A DNA stretch of 64,000 nt from Embleya sp045207655 (GTDB lineage: Bacteria > Actinomycetota > Actinomycetes > Streptomycetales > Streptomycetaceae): contig NZ_CP108784.1 in the NCBI RefSeq assembly GCF_045207655.1, positions 4,836,001 to 4,900,000 on the forward strand. Reading direction: 5' to 3'. This document shows, one piece after another, positions 16,024 through 25,182 of this stretch (within the stretch, counting starts at the first letter, position 1; each line of letters starts with the position of its first letter). The notes under the pieces were generated by a model, which saw only the letters and a list, made by a program, of their open reading frames with translations, did not search any database and was not told the DNA's origin. The position numbers and the translations under genes are program-made.

Positions 16024-16999
16024 CGAGCCACGCCCGCACGTCCGGCGTGCAGGCCTTGGGCCACACGTGCGTGAACGCGTACCGCCGAGCGGTGGCGACC
16101 TGCCGCTCGTGCGCGTACAACTCGCCCAACACGAAGGCGGCCGGCCCGCCGACCCGGGGCCCGGCGGCGAGCTCCGCCACCGCGTCGGCGGCGATGGTCG
16201 CGTCCTGGTGCACGCCGAGCACCTCGGTCACCGCCTTGAGCCGCCGGGCCAGTCGGGCCGCCGGCGGCCCGAACGCGGGTACGCACATGTCGGCGGCGTA
16301 GCGGGCCCGCTTGGCCAGGATCCGCACCCGGTGCCAGGCCTCGTCGTCGGTGCCCGCGTACGGGGTGAACCCGGCGTGGTCCGGCGGATAGGGCACGCCG
16401 GCCGCCTCCAGCGGCAGCGCCCCGGCGGCGCGGTCGAGCCGGCGCAGCGTGCGGGCGACCAGTTTGGGCACGACCTCGGCGCCCGGTGCCGCGGCCCGCT
16501 CGGTGAAGGTCAGGCCCAGGGCCGGTTCGACCAGGTCCGCGGACAGCGTGGTGAACACTCCCGAGCCGAGCGCGTCCAGCGCGCGGGCCCGGCCGGCGCC
16601 CTGATCGCCGCGCAGCCGGCGGGTGAGGACGGCCCGGGCCCTGGCCGTGCCGGGCCGCTCGGGCAGCGCGTCCAGGTCGGCCGACAGGCGTTCGAGGAGC
16701 ACCTCCGCGTCGCGCTCGCCCGCCAGCGCGTCCGCGGCGTCGCGCAGCCGGGTGCGCAGCAGCGCGGCCGGCTCCGGCTCCAGGAGCGGTCCGCACGTGG
16801 CCAGCGCGCTGCGGATGCGCCGGGCGGCCACCCGCGCGTTGTGCGCGGCCTCCTCCTCGCCCGCGCTCAACCGGGGCAACTCGTCGATGAACGCCCCGGC
16901 CTCCCCGACCAGGTGCGCGAGCAGGATCGCGCCGGCCGAGGTGTCCTCGGCCGCCGCGCGCTGCCGAGGGATGGTCGTTGCCTGCTTACTCCGGGCCAC
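16016..16999 (-). CDS. CHAD domain protein (polyphosphate-associated)
   Basis: A 327-residue helical protein with two CHAD repeats; conserved histidine/basic motifs include HNARVAARRIRSAL and the later WHRVRILAKRARYAADM. CHAD domains bind polyphosphate through their basic surface. The GTG start at 16999 has GGAGG seven bases upstream and overlaps the ppk stop by 14 bases, so ppk, CHAD and Nudix are translationally linked. This organisation supports a role in polyphosphate granules or in control of PPK, though the precise activity is unknown. Confidence 0.9.
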   Translation of the reverse strand: MARSKQATTIPRQRAAAEDTSAGAILLAHLVGEAGAFIDELPRLSAGEEEAAHNARVAARRIRSALATCGPLLEPEPAALLRTRLRDAADALAGERDAEVLLERLSADLDALPERPGTARARAVLTRRLRGDQGAGRARALDALGSGVFTTLSADLVEPALGLTFTERAAAPGAEVVPKLVARTLRRLDRAAGALPLEAAGVPYPPDHAGFTPYAGTDDEAWHRVRILAKRARYAADMCVPAFGPPAARLARRLKAVTEVLGVHQDATIAADAVAELAAGPRVGGPAAFVLGELYAHERQVATARRYAFTHVWPKACTPDVRAWLDG

Positions 17000-19163
17000 G
17001 TCTGCGCCTCCGGGTCTCGATGAGGTGCTCCTGCACGTCACGAAGCCGGGTCCCGTCGGCGGCGGTCGCGTGCCGGGTCCAGACGCCGTCCCGGTCCAGG
17101 TGCCAGGACGCGGTCTTCGGGCTCATCCCCAGGTCCATGAAGGACGTCATCTCGTCGCGGTGTCGATCGCCGCGCAACCGCACCGCGGCCTCGACCCTGC
17201 GGTCCAGGTTGCGGTGCATCAGGTCGGCACTGCCGATCCACACCTCCGGTTCGCCGCCGCCGGCGAACACCCATACCCTCGAGTGTTCCAAAAATCGCCC
17301 GAGAATACTGCGCACCCGGATGGTCTCGGACAGTCCGGGAACGCCCGGGCGCAACGCGCAGATGCCGCGGATCCACAAATCGACCGGGACGCCGGCCTGC
17401 GAGGCGCGGTACAGCGCGTCGATCACCAGTTCGTCGACCAGCGAGTTCGACTTGAGCCGGACGTACGCCGGCAGCCCCTGCTCGTGGTTGTCCACCTCGC
17501 GCTCGATCCGCTCGACCAGCCCGTTGCGCAGCGAGTGCGGGGCGACCAGCAACCGCCGAAACGATTGCGCGCGCGAGTAGCCGGAGAGCCGGTTGAACAG
17601 GTTCGACATGTCCTCGCCGACCTGCGGGTCGGCGGTCAGCAGGCCCAGGTCCTCGTACAGTCGGGCCGTCTTGGGGTTGTAGTTGCCGGTCCCGATGTGG
17701 CAGTAGCGGCGCAGCGTGTCGCCCTCCTGGCGGACCACCAGGCTCAGTTTGGAGTGCGTCTTGAGCCCCACCACGCCGTGCACGACATGGCAGCCGGCCT
17801 GCTCCAGCTTGCGCGCCCAGGTGATGTTGGCGTGCTCGTCGAAGCGGGCCTTGAGCTCGACCAGGACCAGCACCTGCTTGCCGGACTCGGCCGCGTCCAC
17901 CAGGGCGTCCACGATCGGCGAGTCGCCGGAGGTGCGGTACAACGTCTGCTTGATCGCCAGCACGTGCGGGTCGGCCGCGGCCTGCTCGAGGAAGGCCTGC
18001 ACCGAGGTCGCGAACGAGTCGTAGGGGTGGTGCACCAGGATGTCGCGCTTGCGCATCGCGGCGAACACGTCGGCGGCCTGCGCGGTCTCCACCTCGGCCA
18101 GGTCGCGGTGGGTGCCGGCGACGTAACGGCCGAACTTGAGCTCGGGTCGGTCCAGGTCGGCGATCGCGTGCAGCCCGGTCAGGTCGAGCGGACCGGGCAG
18201 CGGGTAGACCTCCTTCTCGCCCACGCCCAGCTCGCGTACCAGCAGGTCGAGCACGTGCGGGTCGATGTTCTCCTCGACCTCGAGTCGGACCGGGGGCCCG
18301 AACCGGCGGCGCATCAACTCCCGCTCGAGCGCCTGGAGCAGGTTCTCCGCGTCGTCCTCCTCGACCTCCAGATCCTCGTTGCGGGTGACCCGGAACGCGT
18401 GGTGGCCCAGCACGTCCATGCCCGGGAACAGGTCGCCGAGGAATTCGGCGATCACCTCCTCGAGCGGCACGAAGCGGGCCGGCGAGGTCTCCACGAAGCG
18501 CGGCAGCAGCGGCGGCACCTTGACCCGGGCGAAGTGCTCGTTGCCCGAGCGCGGGTTGCGCACGATCACGGCCAGGTTCAGCGACAGGCCGGAGATGTAC
18601 GGGAACGGGTGCGCCGGGTCCACGGCCAGGGGGGTCAGGACCGGGAAGACCCGCTCGCGAAAGAGCGCGTACAACGACTGCCGCTCGCCGTCGGTCAGGT
18701 CGTCGAAGTGCAGCAACTGGATGTCGGCCTCGCCGAGCGCGGGCAGCACGTCGTGGTGGAAGCACGTGGAGTGCCGGGCCATCAGCGCACGGCTGCGCGA
18801 CCAGATGTTCTCCAGCACCTCGCGCGGCTGGAGCCCGCTGGCCGCGCGCACCGCCAGGCCGGTGGCGATCCGGCGCTTGAGGCCGGCCACCCGGACCATG
18901 AAGAACTCGTCGAGGTTGGAGGCGAAGATGGCCAGATATCGCGCCCGCTCCAGCAGCGGCGTGCTCGGGTCCTCGGCCAGTTCGAGCACCCGCTCGTTGA
19001 ACGCCAGCCAACTGCCCTCGCGGTCCAGGAACCGGTCCGGCGGCAGATCGACCTCCACGCGCGGCGCCGCCGCGGTGACCGTGGCCGTGGCGCCTGCCTT
19101 CGCCGAGGGCACGGCCACGGTCAGGTGTCGGGAGGATCGCGCGGCGGGAGTTTCGGCGTTCAT
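16986..19163 (-). CDS. ppk: polyphosphate kinase
   Basis: A 725-residue PPK1. It begins with a 40-residue Ala/Val-rich extension, then the N domain (RFLDREGSWLAFNERVLELA), the head domain, and the two C-terminal catalytic domains with HGVVGLKTHSKLSLVVR, which carries the autophosphorylated histidine, and HIGTGNYNPKTARLYEDLG. It polymerises ATP gamma-phosphate into polyphosphate and can run backwards. It is first in a ppk-CHAD-Nudix transcript. A PHO-box-like repeat lies in the gap upstream, consistent with PhoP control reported for ppk in Streptomyces. Confidence 0.96.
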   Translation of the reverse strand: MNAETPAARSSRHLTVAVPSAKAGATATVTAAAPRVEVDLPPDRFLDREGSWLAFNERVLELAEDPSTPLLERARYLAIFASNLDEFFMVRVAGLKRRIATGLAVRAASGLQPREVLENIWSRSRALMARHSTCFHHDVLPALGEADIQLLHFDDLTDGERQSLYALFRERVFPVLTPLAVDPAHPFPYISGLSLNLAVIVRNPRSGNEHFARVKVPPLLPRFVETSPARFVPLEEVIAEFLGDLFPGMDVLGHHAFRVTRNEDLEVEEDDAENLLQALERELMRRRFGPPVRLEVEENIDPHVLDLLVRELGVGEKEVYPLPGPLDLTGLHAIADLDRPELKFGRYVAGTHRDLAEVETAQAADVFAAMRKRDILVHHPYDSFATSVQAFLEQAAADPHVLAIKQTLYRTSGDSPIVDALVDAAESGKQVLVLVELKARFDEHANITWARKLEQAGCHVVHGVVGLKTHSKLSLVVRQEGDTLRRYCHIGTGNYNPKTARLYEDLGLLTADPQVGEDMSNLFNRLSGYSRAQSFRRLLVAPHSLRNGLVERIEREVDNHEQGLPAYVRLKSNSLVDELVIDALYRASQAGVPVDLWIRGICALRPGVPGLSETIRVRSILGRFLEHSRVWVFAGGGEPEVWIGSADLMHRNLDRRVEAAVRLRGDRHRDEMTSFMDLGMSPKTASWHLDRDGVWTRHATAADGTRLRDVQEHLIETRRRRRGPE

Positions 19164-19234
19164 CAGACCATTGTCTTTTCGCGACGGTCTATGTGCACCT
19201 GTGCGACCCCGACCCGAAACAGATGTTCGCCAGG

Positions 19235-19256
19235 TTTCACACGGTGTTCAGCGTCG
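19235..19256 (+). promoter_or_regulatory. possible PHO box upstream of ppk
   Basis: Plus-strand units TTTCACACGGT (19235-19245) and GTTCAGCGTCG (19246-19256), preceded by GTTCGCCAGG, repeat with the 10-11 base period of PhoP sites. They lie 70-95 bases upstream of the ppk start and overlap the mshD 3' end, pointing away from ppk. Conservation is weaker than at pstS. Confidence 0.45.
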
Positions 19257-20189
19257 GTACATCACATCGACGGTATGCACGCGAAAGCCCAAACGGGTGT
19301 ACACCTTGACCGCCGCCTCGTTGTCCGCGTCCACATAAAGCAGTATTTCGGCAAGCGGACGACCGTCGACGGTGTGCTGGGCCAGGTGCCGCAGACCCAC
19401 CGAGGTCAGCAGCGCGCCCAGCCCGCGGCCCTGGGCCGCCGGGTCGACACCGACCACGTACACCTCGCCCAGCGGGCCCGAGTCCGCGGTCGCGGGGTGC
19501 GTCTTGGTCCAGTGGAAGCCGAGCAGTTCGCCGCTGTTCGTGTCCTCGGCGAGGAAGAAGCCGGCCGGGTCGAACCACGGCTCGGCGAACCGCCGGCGCA
19601 GGTCGTCCGCGGTCCACGCGCCCTGCTCGGGGTGGTGCGCGAAGGCCTTGGCGTTGAGCGCCAGCCAGGCCCGGTCGTCGGTGCCGGGGGCAAAGGCGCG
19701 CAGCCGCACGTCGGCGGGCACGTCCAGGTCGGGCACCGCGGTACCGGCCGCGCGACGCATCTGCCACAGCTCACGGAACGCGGTGAAGCCGAGCGCCGCG
19801 GCCAGCCGCTCGGCCGCGGGCAGCTTGCCGTGCGCCCACACCCGCAGCCGGCCGTCCCCGTCGATCCGGGCGGCCTCGGCCGCCAGCGCGTCCAGCAGCG
19901 CCCGGCCCAGGCCCGCGCCGCGCGCGGGCGGTGCGACGAACAACTCGGCGGACGGACCGTCCACGGGGTCCGAACCGTCCAGGTGCGCGAAGCCGACGAT
20001 CGTGTCGCCGCTCCGGGCGAGCACCTCGCGCGCCGCCGGCGCGCCGTGCCGCAACTCCAGCCGGGACTGTTCGGACAGCGGCGAGGCGCCGTCGACGCCG
20101 GCCGCCGTCTCGGCCAGGGCCAGCACGGCTTCGGCGTCCTGCGCCGAGGCCCGATTCACCGTCTCGATCGACACATCCGCGAGGTCCAT
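19248..20189 (-). CDS. mshD: mycothiol synthase (two GNAT domains)
   Basis: The 313-residue protein is a tandem GNAT acetyltransferase; the C-terminal active domain has the acetyl-CoA loop VDPAAQGRGLGALL and the later LYVDADNEAAVKVYTRLGF. MshD acetylates Cys-GlcN-Ins, the last step in making mycothiol, the main thiol of actinobacteria. The length fits the family. I start at ATG 20189 within GTGGAGGCCATG; a GTG three codons earlier is also possible. It lies 44 bases after the LacI-type gene in the same direction, so the two may be cotranscribed. Confidence 0.92.
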   Translation of the reverse strand: MDLADVSIETVNRASAQDAEAVLALAETAAGVDGASPLSEQSRLELRHGAPAAREVLARSGDTIVGFAHLDGSDPVDGPSAELFVAPPARGAGLGRALLDALAAEAARIDGDGRLRVWAHGKLPAAERLAAALGFTAFRELWQMRRAAGTAVPDLDVPADVRLRAFAPGTDDRAWLALNAKAFAHHPEQGAWTADDLRRRFAEPWFDPAGFFLAEDTNSGELLGFHWTKTHPATADSGPLGEVYVVGVDPAAQGRGLGALLTSVGLRHLAQHTVDGRPLAEILLYVDADNEAAVKVYTRLGFRVHTVDVMYRR

Positions 20190-20233
20190 GGCCTCCACGG
20201 TACTGAGCGCCGCCTCGGGTCGTCGCGCCGCCG

Positions 20234-21253
20234 TCAGCCGCAGCCGCAGCTTCGCCGGACCACCAGCGTGGACGGGAAGGTACGCACCCTGGGGTCGCCG
20301 GCCGCGGCCGGTTCGCGCTCCAGGGCCAGCTCGACCGCCGCGCGGGCCATGCCCGGCCGGTCCGAGGTCACCGTGGTCAGCGGCGGATCGGCGATCGCCG
20401 CCTCGGCGATGTCGTCGAAGCCGACCACGGCGAGGTCGTCCGGCACCCGCAGACCCGCTTCGCGAGCCGCGTGCAGGACACCCATCGCCTGGTCGTCGGT
20501 CGAGCAGAACAGCGCCCGGGGCCGATCCGGGCCGGTCAGCAGCGACAGCGCGACCTGGTAGGCGCCGAACCGGCCGAACGGCGCCTCGTGCAGCAGACCG
20601 TCGGTGGGCAGCCCGCGTTCGGCCATCGCCCGCCGCCAACCGGTGACGTGGTCGGTGACCGGGTCGCCCGAGTCCGGTGTGCTGGGCGGGCCGCCCAGGC
20701 AGTCCACCCGGGTCAAGCCGTGTGTGTCGAGCAGGTGGCGGACCGCCGTGTAGGCGCCCTCCACGTCGTCCACGATGACCGCGTCGCCGCCCAGCGCGTC
20801 GGGCTGACGGTGCATCAGCACCACCCGGACGTCCCGGGTGGCGATCTCGCGCGCGGCGCGCTCGGAGGGGCCCTGGCTGACCAGCACGAGTCCGGACACC
20901 TGCATGCCCAGGAACGCGCGCACGTAGTGCAGCTCGCGGTCGTCCTCGTAGTCGGAGTTGCCGATCAGCACCAACCGGCCCTGTTCGAACGCGGCCTGTT
21001 CGACGGTGTGCGCGAGTTCGGCGAAGAACGGCTGTCGGGCGTCGGGGATCACCAGGCCGATCAGGTTGGTCCGGCGGCTGGCCATCGCCTGGGCCACACT
21101 GTCGGGCCGGTAACCCAGCTTGTCTATCGCGGCGAGCACACGCTCGCGCGTCGCCGGCGCGACCGGGCGCGGGCCGTTGTTGACGACGTAGGAGACCACC
21201 GCGGTGGAGGTCCCCGCGAGGCGGGCGACGTCGTCGCGGGTCACTTTGGGCAC
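20234..21253 (-). CDS. LacI-family transcriptional regulator
   Basis: A 339-residue repressor with an N-terminal helix-turn-helix (VTRDDVARLAGTSTAVVSYV), hinge (QAMASRRTNLIGLVIPD) and a periplasmic-binding-protein effector domain. The C-terminal CGCG motif (RRSCGCG) is a feature I recall from Streptomyces orthologues. The GTG at 21253 gives the usual VPKVTRDD start, although no clear ribosome site precedes it. In-frame GTG codons also occur at 21289 and 21244. It sits upstream of mshD with a 44-base gap. Its sugar ligand and operator are not known. Confidence 0.88.
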   Translation of the reverse strand: MPKVTRDDVARLAGTSTAVVSYVVNNGPRPVAPATRERVLAAIDKLGYRPDSVAQAMASRRTNLIGLVIPDARQPFFAELAHTVEQAAFEQGRLVLIGNSDYEDDRELHYVRAFLGMQVSGLVLVSQGPSERAAREIATRDVRVVLMHRQPDALGGDAVIVDDVEGAYTAVRHLLDTHGLTRVDCLGGPPSTPDSGDPVTDHVTGWRRAMAERGLPTDGLLHEAPFGRFGAYQVALSLLTGPDRPRALFCSTDDQAMGVLHAAREAGLRVPDDLAVVGFDDIAEAAIADPPLTTVTSDRPGMARAAVELALEREPAAAGDPRVRTFPSTLVVRRSCGCG

Positions 21254-21419
21254 CCGGTCATTGTAGGGACGGGGACCGGCACGACTCACGGGAGTTCACA
21301 ACCTGGACGCGGGACGGGGTGGTCCTCCGTGTTGCTCCGGATAAGTCTGCTTTGTGCTTGTGGGCAAGGGATGTGACGCCCCATCGGGTCGATCGACGGG
21401 CCCGGTGCCGGGAGGTGGA

Positions 21420-22133
21420 TCACGTGCGGTCGGCGAGCGCGGGCTCGCCCACGCCCCGATCGGGCACCACGAACCGGTAGCCGACGTTGCGCACCGTGCC
21501 GATCAACGACTCGTGCTCGGGCCCGAGTTTCGCGCGTAGTCGGCGTACGTGCACGTCGACCGTGCGGGTGCCGCCGAAATAGTCGTATCCCCACACCTCC
21601 TGCAACAACTGGGCCCGGGTGAACACCCGGCCCGGGTGCTGCGCGAGGTACTTGATCAGCTCGAACTCCTTGAACGTCAGATCGAGCACCCGACCGCGCA
21701 GCTTCGCGCTGTAGGTGGCCTCGTCGATGCTCAGGTCGCCGTTGCGGATCTCGGTGGGCTCGTCCTCCGCGCCCTGCGCCGCCTGGAGCCGGCCGATCGC
21801 CAGCCGCAGTCGGGCCTCGACCTCGGCGGGCCCGGCGGTGTCCAGCAGGACGTCGTCGACCCCCCAGTCCGCGGTCAGCGCGGCCAGGCCGCCCTCGGTG
21901 GCCACCAGCACCAGCGGGGCACCGACCCCGGTGGTGCGCAACACCCTGCACAGGCTGCGCACCTGGGGGAGGTCACGCCGGCCGTCGACCAGGATGACGT
22001 CCGCGGCGGGCGCGTCGACCAGCGCGGAGGCCTCCGCCGGGGCCACGCGTACCTGGTGCAGCAGCAGACCGAGCGCGGGCAGCACCTCGGCCGACGGCTG
22101 GAGCGCGTTCGTGAGCAGCAGCAGTGCACTCAA
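21420..22133 (-). CDS. glnR: GlnR nitrogen response regulator (TTG start)
   Basis: The 237-residue OmpR-type protein has a receiver-like domain with VDVILVDGRRDLPQVRS-type core and a C-terminal winged helix (DLTFKEFELIKYLAQHPGR ... RTVDVHVRRLRAKLG), nearly identical to GlnR as I remember it. GlnR activates ammonium assimilation genes (glnA, amtB, glnII) and represses others, and is an atypical receiver not driven by a cognate kinase. The start is TTG 22133, preceded by GGGAGG at 7 bases, giving the expected MSALLLLTNALQ. An ATG eight codons earlier lacks such support. A terminator-like hairpin lies in its leader. Confidence 0.92.
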   Translation of the reverse strand: MSALLLLTNALQPSAEVLPALGLLLHQVRVAPAEASALVDAPAADVILVDGRRDLPQVRSLCRVLRTTGVGAPLVLVATEGGLAALTADWGVDDVLLDTAGPAEVEARLRLAIGRLQAAQGAEDEPTEIRNGDLSIDEATYSAKLRGRVLDLTFKEFELIKYLAQHPGRVFTRAQLLQEVWGYDYFGGTRTVDVHVRRLRAKLGPEHESLIGTVRNVGYRFVVPDRGVGEPALADRT

Positions 22134-22167
22134 CGGGACACCTCCCAAAACAGGCACAGAAACACGA

Positions 22168-22198
22168 AAGGACCCGGGGCATCGTCGCCCGGATCCTT
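22168..22198 (-). promoter_or_regulatory. terminator-like hairpin in the glnR leader
   Basis: AAGGACCCGGG (22168-22178) pairs with CCCGGATCCTT (22188-22198) with one G.T position and a 9-base loop. Read in the glnR direction it is followed by TTCGTGTTTCTG, a loose U-rich stretch. It lies 35 bases before the glnR start codon and could attenuate transcription or mark the end of a short upstream RNA. Confidence 0.6.
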
Positions 22199-22305
22199 CA
22201 TTGGTCGCCGGCTCGTCCGATTCCGTAACCGTTCCGGAACCACTTCTGGGGTCCGTGGGGTGTGCCCGTCATCGGAGGTGAGCCTGCGGGGTCAGGATAG
22301 CGAAC

Positions 22306-23136
22306 ATGTCTCGAGGAACCGACCTACCCGGGGATCTTCCCGCACTGCGGACACCTTCGGGTCCGTCTTTCACCGGAATGCCTGCACCCGAGCAGGCCGT
22401 CCTGATCACCGACGACGACGTGCGGATCAGCGCCGTACACCGACCCGGAGCCGATTTCGGCACCCGCGATCGGGTCTTCGTGGTCGCCCACGGGTTCACC
22501 GGTTCGTGGCGTCGGCCGGCCGTCGGCGCGGTGCTGGACGGGCTGCGCGCGCACGGCGGGGTGATCGGTTTCGACTTCCGCGGCCACGGCGCGTCCACGG
22601 GACTGAGCACGGTGGGCGATCGCGAGGTGCGCGACCTGGAGGCGGCGGTCGGATGGGCCCGCAGGCTCGGCTACCGAAGGGTGGTCACGGTCGGCTTCTC
22701 GATGGGCGGCAGCGTCGTGCTGCGGCACGCGGCGCTGTACGACGGCGTCGCGGCGGTGGTCGCGGTGAGCGCGCCGGCCCGCTGGTACTACCGGGACACC
22801 CCGCCGATGCGCCGGGTGCACTTCGCGATCGAGCGCCGGACCGGGCGCGCGGTGGCCCGCTTCGTGCTGCGCACCCGGATCTCCGCCCGAACGTGGGATC
22901 CGGTGCCGCTCGCCCCGTTCGAGGCCGCCGCGGCGATCGCGCCCACGCCGCTGCTCGTGGTGCACGGCGACAGCGACCCGTATTTCCCGTTGGACCACCC
23001 CCGACAGATCCACGACGCGGCCGGGGCCCCGAAGGACCTGTGGATCGAGCCCGGCCTCGGCCACGCCGAGAACGCGGTCGGCGCCGACCTGGTGGACCGG
23101 ATCGCGCGGTGGGCCCGGGCGCACACCGAGGGGTGA
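22306..23136 (+). CDS. alpha/beta hydrolase
   Basis: A 276-residue alpha/beta-hydrolase with the nucleophile elbow GFSMGG, oxyanion region VVAHGFTGSW, catalytic Asp in VVHGDSDPYFP and catalytic His in GLGHAENA. This makes a complete Ser-Asp-His triad, typical of lipases, esterases and acylglycerol hydrolases. There is no signal peptide. It is divergent from glnR and followed 119 bases later by a MoaD-like gene. Start at ATG 22306; ATG 22378 would also keep the fold. Substrate unknown. Confidence 0.85.
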   Translation: MSRGTDLPGDLPALRTPSGPSFTGMPAPEQAVLITDDDVRISAVHRPGADFGTRDRVFVVAHGFTGSWRRPAVGAVLDGLRAHGGVIGFDFRGHGASTGLSTVGDREVRDLEAAVGWARRLGYRRVVTVGFSMGGSVVLRHAALYDGVAAVVAVSAPARWYYRDTPPMRRVHFAIERRTGRAVARFVLRTRISARTWDPVPLAPFEAAAAIAPTPLLVVHGDSDPYFPLDHPRQIHDAAGAPKDLWIEPGLGHAENAVGADLVDRIARWARAHTEG

Positions 23137-23255
23137 TCCGGGTGCCGGGGGACCGAACGGCCCGTCGGGAGGCGTCATCATGGATGCTGCACACTTCGGC
23201 GCCGTTCGGGCACACCAGCCGCGGACGCACACACGGACACACGGGAGGGCGCGCG

Positions 23256-23516
23256 ATGGCGGTCGGCACCATGCGGTACTGGGCCGCGGCGAAGGAAGCC
23301 GCGGGCACGCCCGAGGAGCCGTACGACGCGGTCACCCTCGCCGACGCCCTGCGGCGGGCCCGAGAGCGGCACGGCGACTCGACCCGCTTCGGCGCGGTCG
23401 TCGCGAACTGCTCGTTCGTCGTGGACGGCGATCCGGTGGGACTGCGCGACCACTCGGCGATCACCCTGACCGAGGGCGGCACCGTCGAGGTCCTGCCCCC
23501 CTTCGCCGGCGGATGA
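23256..23516 (+). CDS. MoaD/ThiS-family sulfur-carrier-like protein
   Basis: An 86-residue ubiquitin-fold protein ending in the required Gly-Gly (PFAGG) after VEVLPPFAGG. This C-terminus is adenylated and thiocarboxylated in sulfur carriers for molybdopterin or thiamine. ATG 23256 is preceded by GGGAGGGC. Its stop overlaps the start of the next gene as ATGA, so it is translationally coupled to a repeat-bearing membrane protein of unknown function. No MoaE or ThiG lies beside it, so its acceptor is not indicated by context. Confidence 0.88.
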   Translation: MAVGTMRYWAAAKEAAGTPEEPYDAVTLADALRRARERHGDSTRFGAVVANCSFVVDGDPVGLRDHSAITLTEGGTVEVLPPFAGG

Positions 23517-25141
23517 GCGGGCGACGCGGACGCCCGACGGGCGACCGATACGAGGAGCCGGGCGGGTACGACCCGGCGGCGATGTACCAGGGCGAGCCGC
23601 AGGCCGACCCGGGTGCGTCGGGACCCGGCTACGGCGAACAGGCCTTCGCGCCGGCCGGGGAGCACTACGGCGAGCCGCACGGCGGCCCGGTCGGCGAGGC
23701 GTACGGCGGGCCACACCCGGGCGGCGGCTACGCCGAGCCCGGGCAGTACGCGCAGCCCGTCGAGCACGGCGGCCACGGCTACCCGCAACAGTCCTATGCC
23801 GGGCCGGACGGGTCGCACGGGAGCCATATCGCACAGGGCTACGCGCCGGAGCCCTACGCGCCGGAGCCCTACGCGCCGGAGCCCTACGCGCCGGAGCCAT
23901 ACGCACAGGAGCCCTACCCCCGGCAGGGGTCGTATCCACAGGAGTCCCCTCCGCAGGCGTACGCCGAGCCGGTCCCGAGCGGGCCCGGCGGCGGGTACGG
24001 CTACCCGGACGCGACCGAGATGTTGCCCGCACTCGCCGAATCCGGCCGGGACGCGTACGGCTCGGGATACCCGGACCAGGACGGCGCGACGAGCGTGCTG
24101 CCGGCGATCGTCGAGCCGCTTCCCGAAGCCGGGACGGACGACTCCGGCGCTTACGGGGCAGAGGTCGACCACTACGACGAGGGGCGCGCCGACTACGCCG
24201 GCACCGACTACTCCGCGGCCGACTACGACGCGGAACACGCGCTGGACGCGGCCGGGGCCGCCGACCTCGGCCCCGACCTCGATCGGGGCCGTGACCTCGA
24301 GCACGCCGTCGGCACCGGTCGTCGGGCCGCGCGGGTGCCCGCCCAGCGCACGGGCGAGCCGTCCACGCGGGCCGCGCGGACGCCCCGGACGCCGATCTGG
24401 GACCCGCCGGGCATGTTGCCGGCGCTGTGCACGGTCGGCCTGGCCGCGGTCCTCGCGGTGACCGCGATCGCCGGCAAGCCGGCCCTCGTGCTCGGCGTCG
24501 CGTTCCTGCAAGTGCTCACCGCCGCCGGGTGGTTCCGGCTCAACGGCATGTGGCCCGCGCGCCAGGGCATCGCGCTGGTCGTGCTGGCCGCCTTCGCCAC
24601 CGACATCGCGGTGTACGCCAAGGGCGAGCAGGGGCTGGCGAGCGTGCCCGCCGTGCTCGCCTGCACGCTGCTGGTGGTGCTCGCGCTCCAGGCCCGGAGC
24701 GGAGCCCGGCCGGGCGAGTTGTTGCCCGCGCTCACCGTGACCACGTCCGCCGCGCTGATCGCCGCGTTCGACGTCGCCTACCTGGTCGCGGGCGACCTCG
24801 AGGGCGGGCCGATCGACGCGGGCGCGGCGGTGGTCGCCGCGGTGTTCGCGGCCGGTGTCGCGACGCTGGTCCGGGCGGTGCCGCTGCCGCCGGCCGTGGC
24901 GCCGATCCCGTCCTGGCTGCTGGGCGCCGCGGCCGGCGCGGGCGCGGGCATCGCGCTCGGTGGCGAGGCGTCGTACGCCGCGCTGCTCGGTGCCGGCGCC
25001 GCGGCGCTCGGGCTGCTCGGCCGGCGGATCGCCGGCTACGACCATCCGTCCCGGTTCGTGCACTTCACCGCCGGTGTATCCCTGCCGCTCGCGCTCGCCG
25101 CGCCGGCCGCGTACCTGCTGGGACGGGTCATGATCGGCTGA
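23513..25141 (+). CDS. membrane protein with long Tyr/Pro/Gly-rich disordered N-terminus
   Basis: The 542-residue product has two parts. Residues 1-300 are low complexity, rich in Tyr, Gly, Pro, Glu and Asp, including five tandem YAPEP-type repeats near residues 110-134. Residues 300-542 hold six or seven hydrophobic helices with short loops, starting MLPALCTVGLAAVLAVTAI and ending in a glycine-rich membrane segment. The N-terminal half is likely cytoplasmic and unstructured. I do not recognise a functional family. ATGA coupling to the MoaD-like gene and the ECF sigma gene following closely suggest an operon. Confidence 0.75.
   Translation: MSGRRGRPTGDRYEEPGGYDPAAMYQGEPQADPGASGPGYGEQAFAPAGEHYGEPHGGPVGEAYGGPHPGGGYAEPGQYAQPVEHGGHGYPQQSYAGPDGSHGSHIAQGYAPEPYAPEPYAPEPYAPEPYAQEPYPRQGSYPQESPPQAYAEPVPSGPGGGYGYPDATEMLPALAESGRDAYGSGYPDQDGATSVLPAIVEPLPEAGTDDSGAYGAEVDHYDEGRADYAGTDYSAADYDAEHALDAAGAADLGPDLDRGRDLEHAVGTGRRAARVPAQRTGEPSTRAARTPRTPIWDPPGMLPALCTVGLAAVLAVTAIAGKPALVLGVAFLQVLTAAGWFRLNGMWPARQGIALVVLAAFATDIAVYAKGEQGLASVPAVLACTLLVVLALQARSGARPGELLPALTVTTSAALIAAFDVAYLVAGDLEGGPIDAGAAVVAAVFAAGVATLVRAVPLPPAVAPIPSWLLGAAAGAGAGIALGGEASYAALLGAGAAALGLLGRRIAGYDHPSRFVHFTAGVSLPLALAAPAAYLLGRVMIG
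23840..23914 (+). repeat. 15-bp in-frame tandem repeat (five units)
   Basis: Five copies of TACGCGCCGGAGCCC (the fourth and fifth slightly diverged) encode YAPEP units. The unit length is a multiple of three, so copy-number changes would keep the frame of the membrane protein gene. Confidence 0.95.
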
Positions 25142-25182
25142 TTAACCGTACGGCGGCGGCTCCGCCACGGGAGGATGCGGCC

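Noticed and set aside
16623..20561. Very long plus-strand open frame (over 1300 codons) opposite ppk and mshD
   Set aside because: It is antisense to well-identified genes, is rich in Arg/Gln/Val in the pattern of GC-rich shadow frames, and has no recognisable domain.
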